Assembly (NCBI RefSeq): GCF_001949145.1
Contig: NW_019091583.1
Location: 327,465 to 391,464, forward strand
Reading direction: 5' to 3'
Source: Acanthaster planci
Lineage: Eukaryota; Echinodermata; Asteroidea; Valvatida; Acanthasteridae
DNA: 64,000 nucleotides
Under the pieces are notes generated by a model. That model ran no database searches and was not told the origin of the DNA. It saw only the letters and a list, made by a program, of their open reading frames with translations. Below, one piece after another: positions 1 through 14,700 of this stretch. Numbering within the stretch: position 1 is the first letter of the stretch; every line of letters begins with the position of its first letter. The position numbers and the translations under genes are program-made.

Positions 1-2570
1 GACTCAAAAATGGTACGGCCCAAAAAACTTAAGTATGTAACGTTGGCTGTATTTGACTATTGATTATTCCGTCAGCATCAAATGGCCACCCTGATCTATG
101 TTAATTTATGCAACATCCACTCTAGAGCAAGAGTCATGGCAAAGTAATTACACAGAGCAAGAAGTCTGCTTCTGCATTACACGGCAGTGAATTAAGGGTA
201 TGTAGGGCCTACAAGTAGAACAAATTTCATTTTGCACTATGTTATATTGATTTGGTGTGCAGCTACGCATAAGAGTTTACTGATCCAAAATAACAACAGC
301 GGCAGAGATCGCTGGCATTATAAAGGGTGCTTTGTGTACATGTAGCTACATGTGTATATGCATGAGGCCAGCATCTTTTCATTTTCTGGAAATTGGCACG
401 GTCTGAGGGCAAAAAAGAAGGAAATAAAACCCTAAAGTTCCACTTTGCCCTTACAATTGACTCTCCAGGATAGGAGGAAAACTGTTTGAATTTAGCTCAT
501 ATTTTTATTGAAACACTAAAAAAGTGCCTTCGGGAACAAAACAAAATTAATTTATTTTTTTTAATTTTTTTAAAAATGGCACTACTCTGCGTCAGTGGGT
601 TCGTCATCTACAACAATAAAAGCTGGCCTAAATAGGTTTGTTGACACTTTCTTGTGCCCCACTCAAAATAACTGACACCGCTTTCCTTCTTTCTCCGTTT
701 CCAATTTTATAGTCCCAAAACCACCACAGAATCTTAATTTGCCTGTTCAAATTGACAAACAAACAAAATCTGCCAAATGGCTGGCAGATGTACACGTACT
801 GATCACTGCTCATAAATAAAGCACTGCTGAAGAAAATTCAATTGATAACAGGTGTCCAGCATTCTGTGTACATGTACATGAAAATTGCTGATTCCAGAAT
901 AGCGTGGATGCACATCACAGTCGATTTCCCCCATCCCATCCTCAGACTGACATGTCTCCTTTTACATAAGCACTCTGTGGCAATGGTGCTTGTGAGCAGT
1001 TTATATGTAGTGGGCATCCACAGAAACGCATACCTGTACAGAATGAATGGCATGTTTGGGAAAACGATATGACATGGTTTGAGGGTGGATTGTCCATGTT
1101 AGCTCCCCTAGATTACAGGTTATTCTATAAAATTGGGATCCAAAAGTATGGCATTTTTTGTGTCCCTGTTACACCTGATGTGTATAATTATATGATTTAG
1201 AAATATTACTGGAATTGAATTGCATTACTTAATTTCTCTTGGAACTAAAACAAAATGTGTTCTAAACTTTAACAAAATCGCACAACAGATGTGACAGGGA
1301 CATGAAATACAGGACCCCAAATTCATAGAATGACCTTCTTGAAAGTAAGCAAACTAGTTTCCTCGGTAAAGGCCAATGGTAAACAGCAAATACAACAACT
1401 TGTACCAAATGATCAAGAAACGGACCACTAAAAGTTCAGCTCTCAATCATGAAATGTACCATGTATGGTAAATTAACGATAAACTGACTGTCTGGGGAGA
1501 TCCAACAAATCGCGACTAAAAGTCACGTTTTCGATTACTTTGTTTCAGTGTACATACTTTACAAAGGGCAAAGATCTTTGTTTTATATGTCACACGGGCC
1601 TGTGTTCAATGTACATTTCGGGTGAAAAATGTTGCTGGTATCCAAGGATTCTGTTAAAAGCCTTTGACACATAGGTGGCTTTCATGAACTATAGAGCTTG
1701 GGTCAGGTCACATGTTGGTACACATATTCACCTACATTTTTGTACAAATCCCAAACTTCTTATAGCCTTCTGTGCTGATGACGTGTCACAGAGCTTACCG
1801 CAGTGCGAGGGATAGTGTGGCGGTCATTGGTATGGTGCACACAGCTGTCACATACCATGTTTTGGGGTTTGTCCATCACAAGGAAGTGAAAGGTGAAATC
1901 TTACCCTTTCCAGTTACGGCAGATAATTTCCTGGAAAATCTAAAATGATGGTTACAAAGAAACTACATGCAAACAGAGATGCCAGTAATCATGCTCATAA
2001 CATGTCAGCAGTATATGGCGTACACGCACCGATGCCCCCTATTACGTCATGTGCTGTGCTAAACACTAGCTGTGATACATCATCAGTACATGGGGCTATC
2101 ATCAGCAACACCAAAAGATCGGCAATGTTCATATTCAATCAAGTAAAATCTGGTCATCGATGTGCAGAACCTTGTATAGAGAGAGTATATAATGACATGA
2201 CATAAGTGTCACCATTGCAAGAGACAAATTGGAACATGTCTGTACCTGTGCGCACATACTGTAATAACCAGCCATTTTGTTTCCAAAATCTGACGTTCAT
2301 TTGCGCGACTGTCTCATCTATAGAAGAGTCATGTGATTTTCGACGGTCAGCTTTCAATAATACACAGATGTGCATGGACACGCGCATGTATTAAGGTTTA
2401 TCAACATTATGGCATACATGAAATTGGCAATAGAAATACACAGATTCGAAAATGCATGCACCACAGACATGGTACGCTTCCTGAAATGCTTTTGCCTGTC
2501 ATGTTACATTATGTCACGTGAAAAACGTCTATACAGCTCTGCTGATGAGCAGCCAGCCTTATAAACTTAC
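1..2570. other. Non-coding, left-edge ABCG intron
   Basis: This stretch lies downstream (minus sense) of the last visible ABCG exon and begins with its GTAAGT donor at 2570. I looked for the next expected exon, which would carry the LSGGQ-type signature, and did not find it, so the rest of the gene is outside the window. The stretch contains one MITE (1118-1335) and scattered TACATGTA motifs; nothing else is recognised. Confidence 0.6.
1118..1335. mobile_element. MITE, GGTTATTC/GGTCATTC family, copy 1
   Basis: Terminal inverted repeats GGTTATTCTATAAAATTGGG (left) and GGTCATTCTATGAATTTGGG (right, reverse complement) bound 218 bp. Inside are TGTCCCTGTTAC near the left end and TGTGACAGGGACATG near the right, plus an AATTTCTCTTGGAACT block also seen in the copies at 51941 and 56190. 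There is no coding capacity, so this would be a non-autonomous element moved by another transposase. Confidence 0.7.
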
Positions 2571-2760
2571 GACAATCTTCTTGGCACCCCGGCCAATCTT
2601 CTCGGGCAGCTTGAGGTTGGCTGAGACCATCATGGCCTCCATGACACTGAGGTGGGGCAGGAGTTGGCAGTCCTGCATGATGTAGCAGGACATCTTGCGG
2701 AACTGGCCCAGGTTGCGTGCCTGGCCGTTCACCAGGAACGTGCCCTTCATGGACTGGGTT
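2571..2760 (-). CDS. ABCG exon 4 (Q-loop)
   Basis: The acceptor is TTCGGCCAG and the donor GTAAGT at 2570. The exon is 190 nt, entering in phase 2 and leaving in phase 0. It encodes [12 protein letters not shown], then [11 protein letters not shown] and [18 protein letters not shown], a close match to the Q-loop region of ABCG1. The final residues KKIV precede the intron. Beyond the donor the frame stops at once (TAA at 2559-2561), which supports this boundary. Confidence 0.93.
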
Positions 2761-5700
2761 CTGGCCGAATCCGAAAGCATACAAAGGTGTTAATTTTCAC
2801 GCGAGTCCAAGTGGAAGTGTATGGCTACCATTTTGATGATGTGTTGAAGAATCATCCTAAACCATGATTTTAGCCAATTTGAGATTTTGGGATACTTCTG
2901 AAATATTTAATGCGATGTCCTCTATAAATACAAAATTTTGAGACACAAAATTACATTGCTTGTTAAAAACATCGATTCCATAAAGCAACTGGGTATACTA
3001 GTAGCCACCTGTACAAATGGCATCTAGTGACAAAAAAAGAAAAGATTAAAAAATGTTTCACTGGGGAAATTCTAATAAAATGAGACCACAGGTAATGCTA
3101 TTATAGATTTCCCATTTATGCCAAAAGGCTGTTGGAGTGCATTGGTACTTGACAGGATTGGCTATGTGAATTTTTCCGTTGATTCTTCAGGTTGGGTTCA
3201 ATTTCACAGGTACCCGGCTACCTATTCAACAAGGCGACTTACTCCCGTCCTACATGTACCTGGTTGTAAATGCTCACCTCAACATCTTGAATATATTAAT
3301 TACTACAAAATGAACGGGTGAAAATGCAAGTGATTTTCATCTAGTAAAGACTTTTCTATTGTGGCTGCCTTTGGCCACCTCTGGCTGCGCTATTGGCCAC
3401 TGGTCACTAACTATACGGCTGCTGAAGTAATGAAGAGCACGTACTTGTATCCAGCTAAGGCATTCATGAAGGAGGACTTGCCCGCCCCGGAGGGCCCCAT
3501 GATGGCAATCAGTTCCCCTGGTAAGAAACGACCCGAAAGACCCTTCAGGATGGTCTTGTTGCCTGCTGGATGAGACAACATGAGTTAGAGGAAAGTGATT
3601 ACTCTGTGTATGCTGACCAGAAAATGTCAAGAAATAAGTCTCCTAGCTGTGACAGAAAACATTTGTGAGTCATTTTGAAAAAGAAGCACGATGCTGAAAG
3701 TTGACAGTGCTGTGTTGAAAATGAGCTGTGCTATGAGAAATGTGGATGGAAAAAACTGATATTACAGTCTGGATATCTTCAGAGTTAAAACTTTCATCCT
3801 TTTATAACTGCACATGTAACAAGATATAAAGGTACAAGAAAACTGTGAATGAACCAAAATTTCAAACAGCGTGACAGTCAGGGTTGATTGACACATTTTT
3901 TGAGATATCACAACAACTTCAATTGCCAAATGTCCTCCAAACGCCATGAACGGTACGTTGACTTTTCTACCATATATTTGAGAGTATTAAACAGATGCTA
4001 AAGTTTGTCATCACAACTAAAGAAAATGGTTTGGAGTCCATGTTGAGGCAACTTTCCACAGACGCGTTTTCACTGTGTATTGAAGCTGCATGTGTAAGTT
4101 GTACAGTGTCAATTTAGATGTACATGTGTGGGAATGAAATGTGCTGAAAGGATGCATATGCAGAACAGACTATATGCTATAAGAAGGCACATATAGTCAA
4201 ACCAGTGTTATACTGTGCTGGAAATTTCAAAATGCAAGGAAACACTCATAGCAGTCACTGTAAAAATGCTGGGCAATTTTTTTCCAACATTGGGTACCAA
4301 GAGAAATGCTAAGTGTTTGGCAAAACGATCAAAATGCTGGGTAAAAAAGTGGTGACGCCAATAACATTTTCTACAACCGTTGGGTAAAATGAGACAAGTT
4401 TGCCAATATTTCAGGAGAGAATCAATGTGGTTGGGTAATATCTTTTGGCCCAACAGTTAGGTGATTCACCTGGTACCCAACGTTGCGCCAAAAAATGCCC
4501 AGCATGTTTTACAGTGATAAGTTACTTTGATGGATATTTATATCCCATTCAAAATGGCGTCCTGCTGTCAAACTAAGCATGAATTGACTAAATGATCCAT
4601 ATACTCTGTTCTTCTGCTTTGGAGAAGAGTATTGTATAGAAAATGAATTAGCATTATCACTGTGTCTATGTGTATGGCTGTATAAAAGCAAGCTTGTTGA
4701 TCTTTGAATCAACCGATGTTTGTGCATGTAGATTCTGCCTCTGGGGTTGTTCCATGACGGCATTCTCTCACCTTTCCCTCGTCTGCATGACCACACACTC
4801 CCCTCCCTGACCGTGTAAGTGATGTTGCTGAACTCAATGTGGACGGCCTGCCGCGTGGGCAGGTGGGACAGCTTCTGCGCCTCATAGGTTCGGTTCTGTA
4901 CCTTCTTGAGGTGTCCTGCATGCCAGTAGGCTCGCTCTGTGTCCAGGTCTGCGATGGAAAATGGGAAGTAGAAATAATGAGACGCTGTTGATTTTATAAA
5001 AGAAATACTGTGATATATTCAGGTGCGGATAGAATACATTGTTCTCACCATGGGGGCCCATACCAAGTTTGGCAAAGTGCATAGTTTTAATGGACTTGGA
5101 ATAAGGGCCTACTTGAAAATGCACTTTTGAGTCTGATTGAATCAGGTTTTTTTTAATTTTTGTTTTATCATTCAAGTGGTATTTTACAGCACTCTATAGG
5201 TCTAACGAGCTTATCTGTGATTTCATTTTGGGCAGTAACCTCGAGGTTAGCCCCGCATTGAAAGCTCCTGGAATTGTGAACGTTCTGCTCTCATAATTTG
5301 TCTTCTCTGTCAGCTGAACTGTTCCAATCCATCTATCGCCTCATGAAATTATTCTCATCATTACACTCTAAAGCATCCATTAGGAGAATGAATTAAGTAC
5401 TGATGATGTCCAAGCCGAGGACCAGCAAAGCTAATGTTTATTCCCTTATTCTATTAGTGAAAACTCAATTATTAGCGGAATATCTGACCTACCTATCCTA
5501 ATTCATCTTCCGCACAGAATATGTAATATATTCAAGGGTGAAACCATTGAATATCTCTGTGTAATTTTGCATGCCCTTTCTGAGGGGTGAGGCAAAATTT
5601 TTAAGGATTATTATATGCTTCTGGAAATGGACTACCTGTTTTTTCCCAAAAATTGCCCTTTTCTAGTTTTCAAAAACAAAGCGAACATATGCTTTTTGTT

Positions 5701-8700
5701 GACAGTTTATGTTGAACTGTTATGTGTGCTCCCCTTTGCACTCCACCGTATTTCATTGTCAATTCTGTATCTGTAATATCCTTTAAATGTAAAAATGCCT
5801 AAATAAATTTTGCTATTATTGAAATTTGGCCCCTCCCCATTTCATTTTTTTTGGGGGGTGGAGCACATGGCTCCTCAGTGGCCCCCTCCTGGAACTACTT
5901 ATAATGTACTGTCTATGTACCAACCTGTACTTGTTTTTATTTCAGATGAAGGGTTTATTTCCTTATTTCAGTGTCTCCAACTGCGAGTTGGCACCAAATA
6001 ATTTAAACCACTTGGGCATTATGTACCTCAACACTGCATCATCAACATCCTCTACACTTCTGAATATCGCACCGTGCACCCTAAATGTCACGGCCACTGA
6101 CCTGGGAGAATGATCCCACCTTACGCCACATTACAGCTCTTCTTGCCAGCTTAAGTACAGTTTGCATAATGCCATGGAAACACTCAGCATGTCTACTCTG
6201 TGACACATGTATATCCACATCCTCAATTAAACATTCACTTGTTTTCTTTGTGTGTGTGAATATGTAAGGCATAACTAGGTATTGGCAATGCAGAGGCAGA
6301 TCGGGAGGGGGACGTACAACCCCCCTTGTTAAGCCGTGGACTAAATGGAACTACCATGACGGAAAATGAGTACCAAAATAAAATCCTTGACTGGGCTTGT
6401 GCCGTCCATCTATCCATCTCTAATCACATTTTCTTTTCATCAGAGAACGGTGCATGATGCTTTTTGGCCCCTATCCCTTCAGTACCCATCAACCCTCCCA
6501 TTTCCTGAGAGCTAGAGATCTGCCCCTACAATGTGAGAACAATTTATTTTGTTTGGAAGGTTGCGACCGAGTTGCGGAACCAAAGAATTTTGTCCTATTT
6601 CTTCCCCAAAGTATTGGTGTGTCAATTATGGAACAAGTACGTGTATGTACATTACGTTACAAGTACTAACACATGAATTCTAAGTTAGCATACAGTTCAA
6701 TTGAGATGTTAAATACATGAACACTTAATAACTCAGCAACATCAGCAAACTGCTTCCAAACTTGAGTGGCCTGAAATATTCACAGTTGAGATTATTAAGA
6801 CATAAACTTGGTAAGAAGTTTTGTACAAAAAAAGCTCGGTATCCTCAACATTCTGCCATCTTCCTACTCAAACTTACGCTTTATTTCACACTCCCAATAC
6901 ATAAACTGCCTTTGTTCCAGAACTCTCAGGTTAAATACATACATGTTACAGACTGTCCTCTCATGTTAAATACATGTGAACTTAATAACTTAGCAACATC
7001 GCCAAACTGCTTCTCAACTAGAGTGACCTCAAACATTCAAGGTTGAAATTATTCAGACATCAATTTGGTCAGAGGTTCTGTACCAAAAGAAGCTCTGTAT
7101 CCTTAACATTCTGCCACCTTTCGACTGAAACTCATGCTTTATTTCACACTCCTAATACATAATCTGCCTATGTTCCAGAACTTTATGTCAACCCACAGCA
7201 AGGATGGGTCCTGAACCCTGTTTTCTTGAGGGGATGAAACTGGTTTTTTTTCTTTCCTTTTTTGGGGGGGTTCAAAGTATTCCTTTCTGGCTTTTCTGAG
7301 GGGTGATGAGGCAAAGTTTGGGGCTTTTTAATACATTCTGTTGGAAGTAGGGAAATGAAACAGTCCACATGATTGTCTTCCTCCGAATATGTTTCAAAAA
7401 CAAAAATAGAAATGTGGCTCCAAGAAGGGCGTGGCTCCCATGGTCTCTCCAATGCCTTCACCTGGCAGGCAAAGTCACTTTATCAGTTTAAATCCCTTCT
7501 AAGTCGATTAATATTTATTTTCATGGCTTGTCTTAACGTGACACCCCGTTTTAGACTTCTCATTATGTAAGCTCTTAATTTTAATACCTGCTTCAAACAT
7601 ATCTTAACATTTAAATTTTTTTTATCCTTTTACTTTGTTGTCTGACTGGTTTTTATGTTTTGATAGTATTGTTGATTTGATTGATTTATTATTTTTTAAA
7701 CTTGTACCTGCATTTATTCGACCAATCTCTTTTGAGTACATTTACTTGTCCTGGTATCCTCACCAGCTTATCCTCATATTCTTTGAATTGTATTTGTCAT
7801 TCGCTGTGCTAATTGCTTGTCCTGTCTTGCCTCTACACACTTTTGAGGACATTTTTACAAGATGTGTTTAACAAGATGTACATGTCATGTCTTAACCTTT
7901 ATTTTACACATTTTGTTCATACTATGTGGATTGGTTTTTTATTTCAATTTTTGTTGTGTCGGTGACAATTTTTCTTTGGACTTAATAAGGGAATAAATAT
8001 ATACTTGGTCGGTATTAAGGGAATGGACATGACTAATGCCTGAGCGGCAGGCGAGGGCACTGTCAGCATTCATTCTCCTGAACCATTAGCTTCAGACCAA
8101 TCAAACACATACATGTACATGTATTTATTCCCTTGCATTAGAGAGTCAAAGAACACACAAATAATTTACAAGGATTTTATTCAAGAATTTTGCTTTCATT
8201 TTCCCAAACGCCGCCCGATTTTTGGTATATTCTCCTTATTTTACATGTACTTATTAATGGTATAAAAAAGGATATACATGTACATGTATTGTAGTGGAAA
8301 CTGACAAAAAATACTGATGCATTGTCACAGAGCGGCTCATACTTTGCTAATGTCTGGAAGTCAGTTTCTTTTCACTGCAATTTGGCTTTTTCTTACATGT
8401 TAGGTGTAATCTCTTCCTTAAACCTAACCCACCTCAATCCTCGGGTGGTTTTGGAGGATTTTGGAGGATCGAGGATGATTGATGATTTGAACATTGGAGG
8501 ATTTTGGACTTGGAGGATTGAGGATGAATGCTGATTTAAAAGCTGGAGGATTTTGGAGAATTGAGGATTCAGGTACCTTTTATTTTGTGCATAAGCCCAA
8601 AAACTGGAGGATTTTGGAGGATTGAGATGAATGCAGTGTTTTGAAGTTGGGCAATTGGAGGATTTTGGAGGATTGAGGATATGCCCAAGTAAGAAGGCCC

Positions 8701-11700
8701 TAGTTGTTTAGGTTAATTAGCTTTGCTCTCAATCTGTGCAGGGAGTCATGCACGTGGGTAATAAATATACATGTACTTTTATATTACCTTCTCCACATAA
8801 ACTTATCGCGCTATTTGTTTTTCTGAATTGTGACTCCTGAAATTGCATATTTTCATGATCTTTTTTCTTTTCTGACCCTGGCCTATTTTCCTTTGACCTA
8901 GCTTAGCATTTTGATTAGTTTTTTTTTCCAAAATGGTTAGCTTAACCCTGACATCTGATTTCATTTTTCATTCTATTTTTTGTACTTGAATGTTTATCAA
9001 ATAACAATGACAATACATGCAAATGATGAGGCGCCGCTATGTAAGACTGCAGGCGCTATCATGCATAGGACAAGTATGCACAAAACTGTTGTCTATTTTT
9101 GGTATCTTCATTTGGCTAATTAACTGGGCAGGAGCCTGATTATGCATCACCATGGAAACAGTATAATTAATCTTTTCTGTACTTGAAGATATTAAACCTT
9201 CCTTTATTTATGCATGGGGAGCTGGTCATCATCACTACATAAAGGCATTATGGCTAGGCAGTGGCTAGTCCTATCTGATGGAGTGTGTCCTTGGGCAAGA
9301 CAGTTAGCAGCAAGGAATGTGAATAGGCCAGGTGTTGGTCAGCAATCAACCTCTAATGTGTATGATTGTCACAATGAAGCATTTTACTGTATTCACCAAA
9401 GGAAAAATAATTACGTAGTCTAAATGAATCAAAGCTGATCTGGGGTGGGTCCAGAATTTTCCAAAAGAGGGGGCATGACCTAAAAATGGTAGGGTCACGG
9501 CCATAAAATTAGGGAAGCAGAAGCAGAGCTGTTGTTTTTTATACACCTTTGTCACATTTATGGGGTTGGGTCTCTCCCTCTTCTTTTTTCTTTCTCCCCC
9601 CTCTTTTGTTCTTCACCCTCCCTATTTTTCTGCTCTTTTGGCTATTTATTTATTTTGGGGGGTGAAAAAATGGGGGTGCATTCCCCTCCCCAGGATCCAT
9701 CCCCGCTGATGCTTTTATTATGCAAAAGCACCACAATAATTTGGGGTGTATGATGCAAGCTTTCTTGAGGTTCACCCAAGTGTGCATTAAATTTGGGCAT
9801 ATACATGTAAGAAAACCCATAGATTGATAGTGACACTTATAGTGTATGTCATATATGACTATAATGATATATATAAGCATAATAGTACCATAGTAATGGC
9901 TTCTAATAGACGTATAACATGACACCACACTTTGCTTCCACATGGAGCACATCCATCAAGCCCCCATAGGAAAGTACACATGTAAACAAAAGCGCGGGAC
10001 ACCGCTCTATATGTTTTAGGTCTATTCTTGATGCAAGATTCGTCTCCAGCCTCAGAGTCAAATTTCCCCTGCCATGAATGTAACGTGAGACAGGCCACCA
10101 GTCACTCCTTTCGTCAACCACCTTAACCGTGTTTTAAACAAATACACGTAGCCTCAAATTAAAAGTACAGCAAGGAAAACATTGATATGAGAAGTTCAAT
10201 GAGTTCATTTTTGCACTTCTGACTGGTGAGATGGCCAATCTCTCCCCATCCCTCCATATAAGGAGCCAACCTCTTTTTAAATTTTAACAATAAGAGACCT
10301 AAGCAATTTTTTTTGTCTACTTTATTTCCATTCCTTCCAAACGGGTGCATGCATCCCCACCTCTTCAAAGGCCATAAAAGTTCATATAAAAACTCTCCAA
10401 AGTTTTTTAGCCTCCCCCGAAAAAGGGTCTCCCCCCAAAAAGAATTCTAGATTTAACTGTGGGTACTCTAATTTTTTCCTCATTTTGAGATGCCATCTCA
10501 CTCCGAGTCATCATCAGCATACCAGGGGAGACCCTGGCCTACTAGGACAGCAATTGAACAGACCAGTTTCCTTTGAATAACACCTACATTGCTAGTGAGT
10601 GCTCTCCTAATGGGATGCCATCTTTGCAGGAAAATTATTACTGCATATTCAACACAATCAGGTGCTCAGTGTGAAAATGTTCTGCACTTGCAGGCGTGTT
10701 GATCCTAATATGAAGCATTGGCCATCCATAATGTTGATACAAGTTGCAATCTGTAGGAATTGACGTCACACATGCACATGTATGAGAGAGTCCTCCATGT
10801 TGGGGTTTTTCTGGATTTTGGAAAATTCAATATGATTCCTTATTTCCAAGTTCCTCCTTTTCCTGCTTGTAATACCCATCCATTATAATTATTCACCCAT
10901 CATGCCCATTCTTTATAAATACCACAAGAGTTTGGTCTGTAAACGCAAAAGTTTGTAGACCCCTGATCAATGTCACGTGACCACTTTCCCGCACAATACC
11001 AATGTAAAGTTTTATCGTGTTAATAATTGACAAGGTGGAAGATTTACAATGTAAGTGGCAATTTATATCTTTGGCTGTCCTCACAAAGCAAACCGTTCCT
11101 GCAGCCGCTTCTGTCCTAATTCATTCGACAAAGATTTGCACAGGAATACGATTTTTCCCTGCAACAGTTGAAATTACAATGTTGAATATTGCCCCAGTCG
11201 ATTTAGTTTTTGCATTTTTTGTTATATTTTGTTTTGTTTTAGCAAAAATTGGTTAATGACCAATAATATGTGAAAAAGGAACAATGGTATGAAAACTGAA
11301 ACCATGACTCTGTAAGGAGGTAACATGAGCAGGTAAACGGAGTGGCATATTCACAGACAAATCCTAGCAGGCTTCAGCCAGATCAAATAATTAGATGTTC
11401 AAAGATTTGGCTCAAAATTTGATCACATACATGTATTTGGTCTTCTGGCAAATGTTTGGTCAACCAAGCTTCTGGAGAATCATGTTTTGATAAAAACATT
11501 ACTATCACAAGAACAAATTATCATTCTACGGCTTTTGCCAGCATAAAACCAATTATCAGTAATTCAGTAAAGCTGTGGCACATGACACAATGCAGAGAAA
11601 TACCTCTGTATGATTTCACTGTACTGTACCTACAAGTTACCAAATTTAAAAATATATGAAATACATGTAGGCCTTATGAGTCCTGGCACGGCTGTACATG

Positions 11701-14700
11701 TCCGCTCATTAGTCATTCTAGCGTGCACTCAGTGTACCCGCCAAGGGTTGGCCTTCCATTTTTTTTTTCATTTTCACAAGTGCAGAAAAAATGTTTGTAT
11801 TCCTCCCTCTCTCCTGGAGAGTGGAAACTGTTAAGGAAAAGAAATGATGACATTTGAGCTGCATACCTATTTTCGCCATCATAATATTGCCGAAAAATAA
11901 TATGGACGGCCGATGAAAAATTTTGATAGAAATGAATTGCCACTTATGATTTTTGTTTTTGTTTAGTGTGTTTCTGCTGACTTTGCCATCTCTGTACAGA
12001 CCTGTGAATGTACTTAGGTCTGCACAGTCTCAGAAATGGGTCTACATGATCAAGGAAGGGTGCTGAGCCAATTTTTATAGGTCTACATAGGGCACAAGTG
12101 AAGACGATGAATGGAGTTGCCCCCTCACTGAAGAAGAGGTCTTGGGGCTTTTCATCCACAGCAAATGGAAGAGGAAAAGACACGAGAACCATCAGTAAAA
12201 GCTAGCTTTACCTGTACCGACTTTTTAACAACAGGAAAAGAAATACTATAATACATTTTAATGAGGGAACCATTTCTAAAAATGATAAATGACGTTTTTC
12301 TGGTGCATGTCCATGCTGACAATTTCCAGATCTTTCAAAATAAACAGAAACCAACAGAAGAGGTTTTGTTTCACCGCAGTATGACACTGTGCAATATTTT
12401 CAGCCTAGATAGGCCAACAAACTCTATCATTGGAAGTTTGTTGACCCAAACTGTACGAACATGTAGCTACATATATACCCCACCAGCATTCATGTGTGCC
12501 CATTTATAATTTTATAATATCAACACAAAGAAATGCCCTGGTACCATAATTTTTTCTGCCATTAGATTTTAATGATCCTTCCGGAGGGTGATTTAACACT
12601 ACACAACATGGAGTCCTAAATATAAATGTACATGCATATATTTGTCTCTTTGCTTAGATAAATGATGTAATTGAGCCATCTGTTGTACTGTTTTTATTTC
12701 CCTATCTATTAATTTTGATCTAATGAATTAGCTTCAATGAATTATGTTGTTATTGGTGGTTTTACCTTCACTTCTTCATTTAAATATCACTCTATAGTAT
12801 TTTGTTTTATTCCACTTTGTGTATAATTGGAGAGTTCAAAATAAATGTCCACGATTTCAATTTTAATTGAAAGGTGAGTTATGTGGGGAAACAAATGGCC
12901 AAATTCCCTTCTGCTTGGCACAGAGGTGTGTGTTATTTTTACAGAGTAAATGACCTACTCTACAGGTCATGACAGGTGGTAAAAGTTACCCATGTAACAA
13001 GGACACTGCCACAAATTGTGCCCCAACCGCATGGAATGACCCAGAGAACAATTCTATTTTGACCCCCTGAAGTCTATTGTACATTAGCCAGGTCCAGTCA
13101 GAAATATATGTCAAGAAACAAATTGCCTCAAATTTTGTTCAAAATTCGAGAAACTTGGAGATCTTGTAGTTATATGCAGCTATTTTTCGTGACATGGGGG
13201 TTAACCAATAAACCAGAGCTAGGGGGTCCTAAATTGGCTTTCAAAACCATATAATGACTAAATAACAATTTACTCATATTATCAGTCCCTATTTGGGAGG
13301 GAGAGGGTCTGAAATAAAAGATTATAATGTAATTAAAAAATTCATCTCTTCATGCTTTTGAAAATAACAAAATATTGGATAGATTTCACTATTTGCAGCC
13401 CTACAATCCCAAAATGGCAGCAAAATGATTTGCAAAGTGTTGGGGGGGCATGGGTGGAAATCTCTCCTCAATTGGGGGGGCATCAGTTTACACTTTTTTT
13501 GTGCACACTGTGTTTATTATCTTTTTCCACTTATAAAAACTCAAAAGGGAAAATCCTCGATCCATCAATTCCTTTAGTATTTTGTCTTGCTTAAACATTG
13601 AGGGGTCATTCGATACTGTATCCCCCCATACCAAGTTCATGGGGTCCCCCGTCCCCCCAGGATTTCCGCCCATGGAAAGTTGTGAGACAACCAGGCACCA
13701 GCCATTTATAGGACTAGACCTATCCATTAAGCCCCACCCTGTTGTGTTCTGGCTGAGAGTGGGGTGGCATGCCCCAGGGGCCCCCCACAGTAAGAAAAGT
13801 TTAGGCCATTAGCCCACTGCTTCCCTCCCCAGTCCACCGCCACTGAAGCCCCCACCCAGCCAAAAAGGTTACCTCCCTACCCTTCATCAACACATGTAAC
13901 CCCATCTCCCAACCCCACATGAATGAAGCTTGTTGCACCAAAAAGAAAGCCTTCTCATTCCTGATAAGCATTGGGGGCCTTGGATCTCATGTTTATGGCA
14001 ACACTACGCCATGACAAGGAAAATTCACATCTGTAGCTCTACAAAGCGTGGTTTGCATTGTTTTCTTCTAAGAATCAGAACTTCAAGCATAAATTGTATT
14101 CTCACTCCTACATGTAAGCAACATCTGCTGGCAGAATACTGGTACCAAGGGCACACAAAGTTGGGTGAGGGTACGTGTTCAGGGTAAATTTCAGTGACAT
14201 TTTAACTAACGTACATGTACATGTACCTGTAACAACCACAAAACATATGTCTTGGATTTGTCACTTTGGGCAATCATAGACGAAGGACACAGGAGTTGCA
14301 ATTTTGGCACTTCAAAGTGTTCAATGATGGTCGCCGCCAAGTCAGACGAATAATAGGAAACATTGCAAAAATGCCTGATCACTGCCTGCATCGTAGCCGG
14401 ACAAGCGGGGCCAGTAATATCCTAGCAATACTTGTAGTGTTTGCTTGCAATTAAATACAAATTATTGCTATGACCAGGAAATAGAGAGAGAAAAATCCCT
14501 GATATTAGACCTACTTTTGCCATCGTAAATAAATTTTTTAAATTTTGAAACACTGTTCCATTACCCATGCAAAGTTTGTAATTTGTTTTCTCCTCCCTCC
14601 AATACATTGGTGTTCAAAGACCTGGTAAAAAGTTGGCTAAGACTGGCCAACAAAATGTTGCCTTTTACTGGAAAGCTAATTTTATAAGTAACAAATTGTG

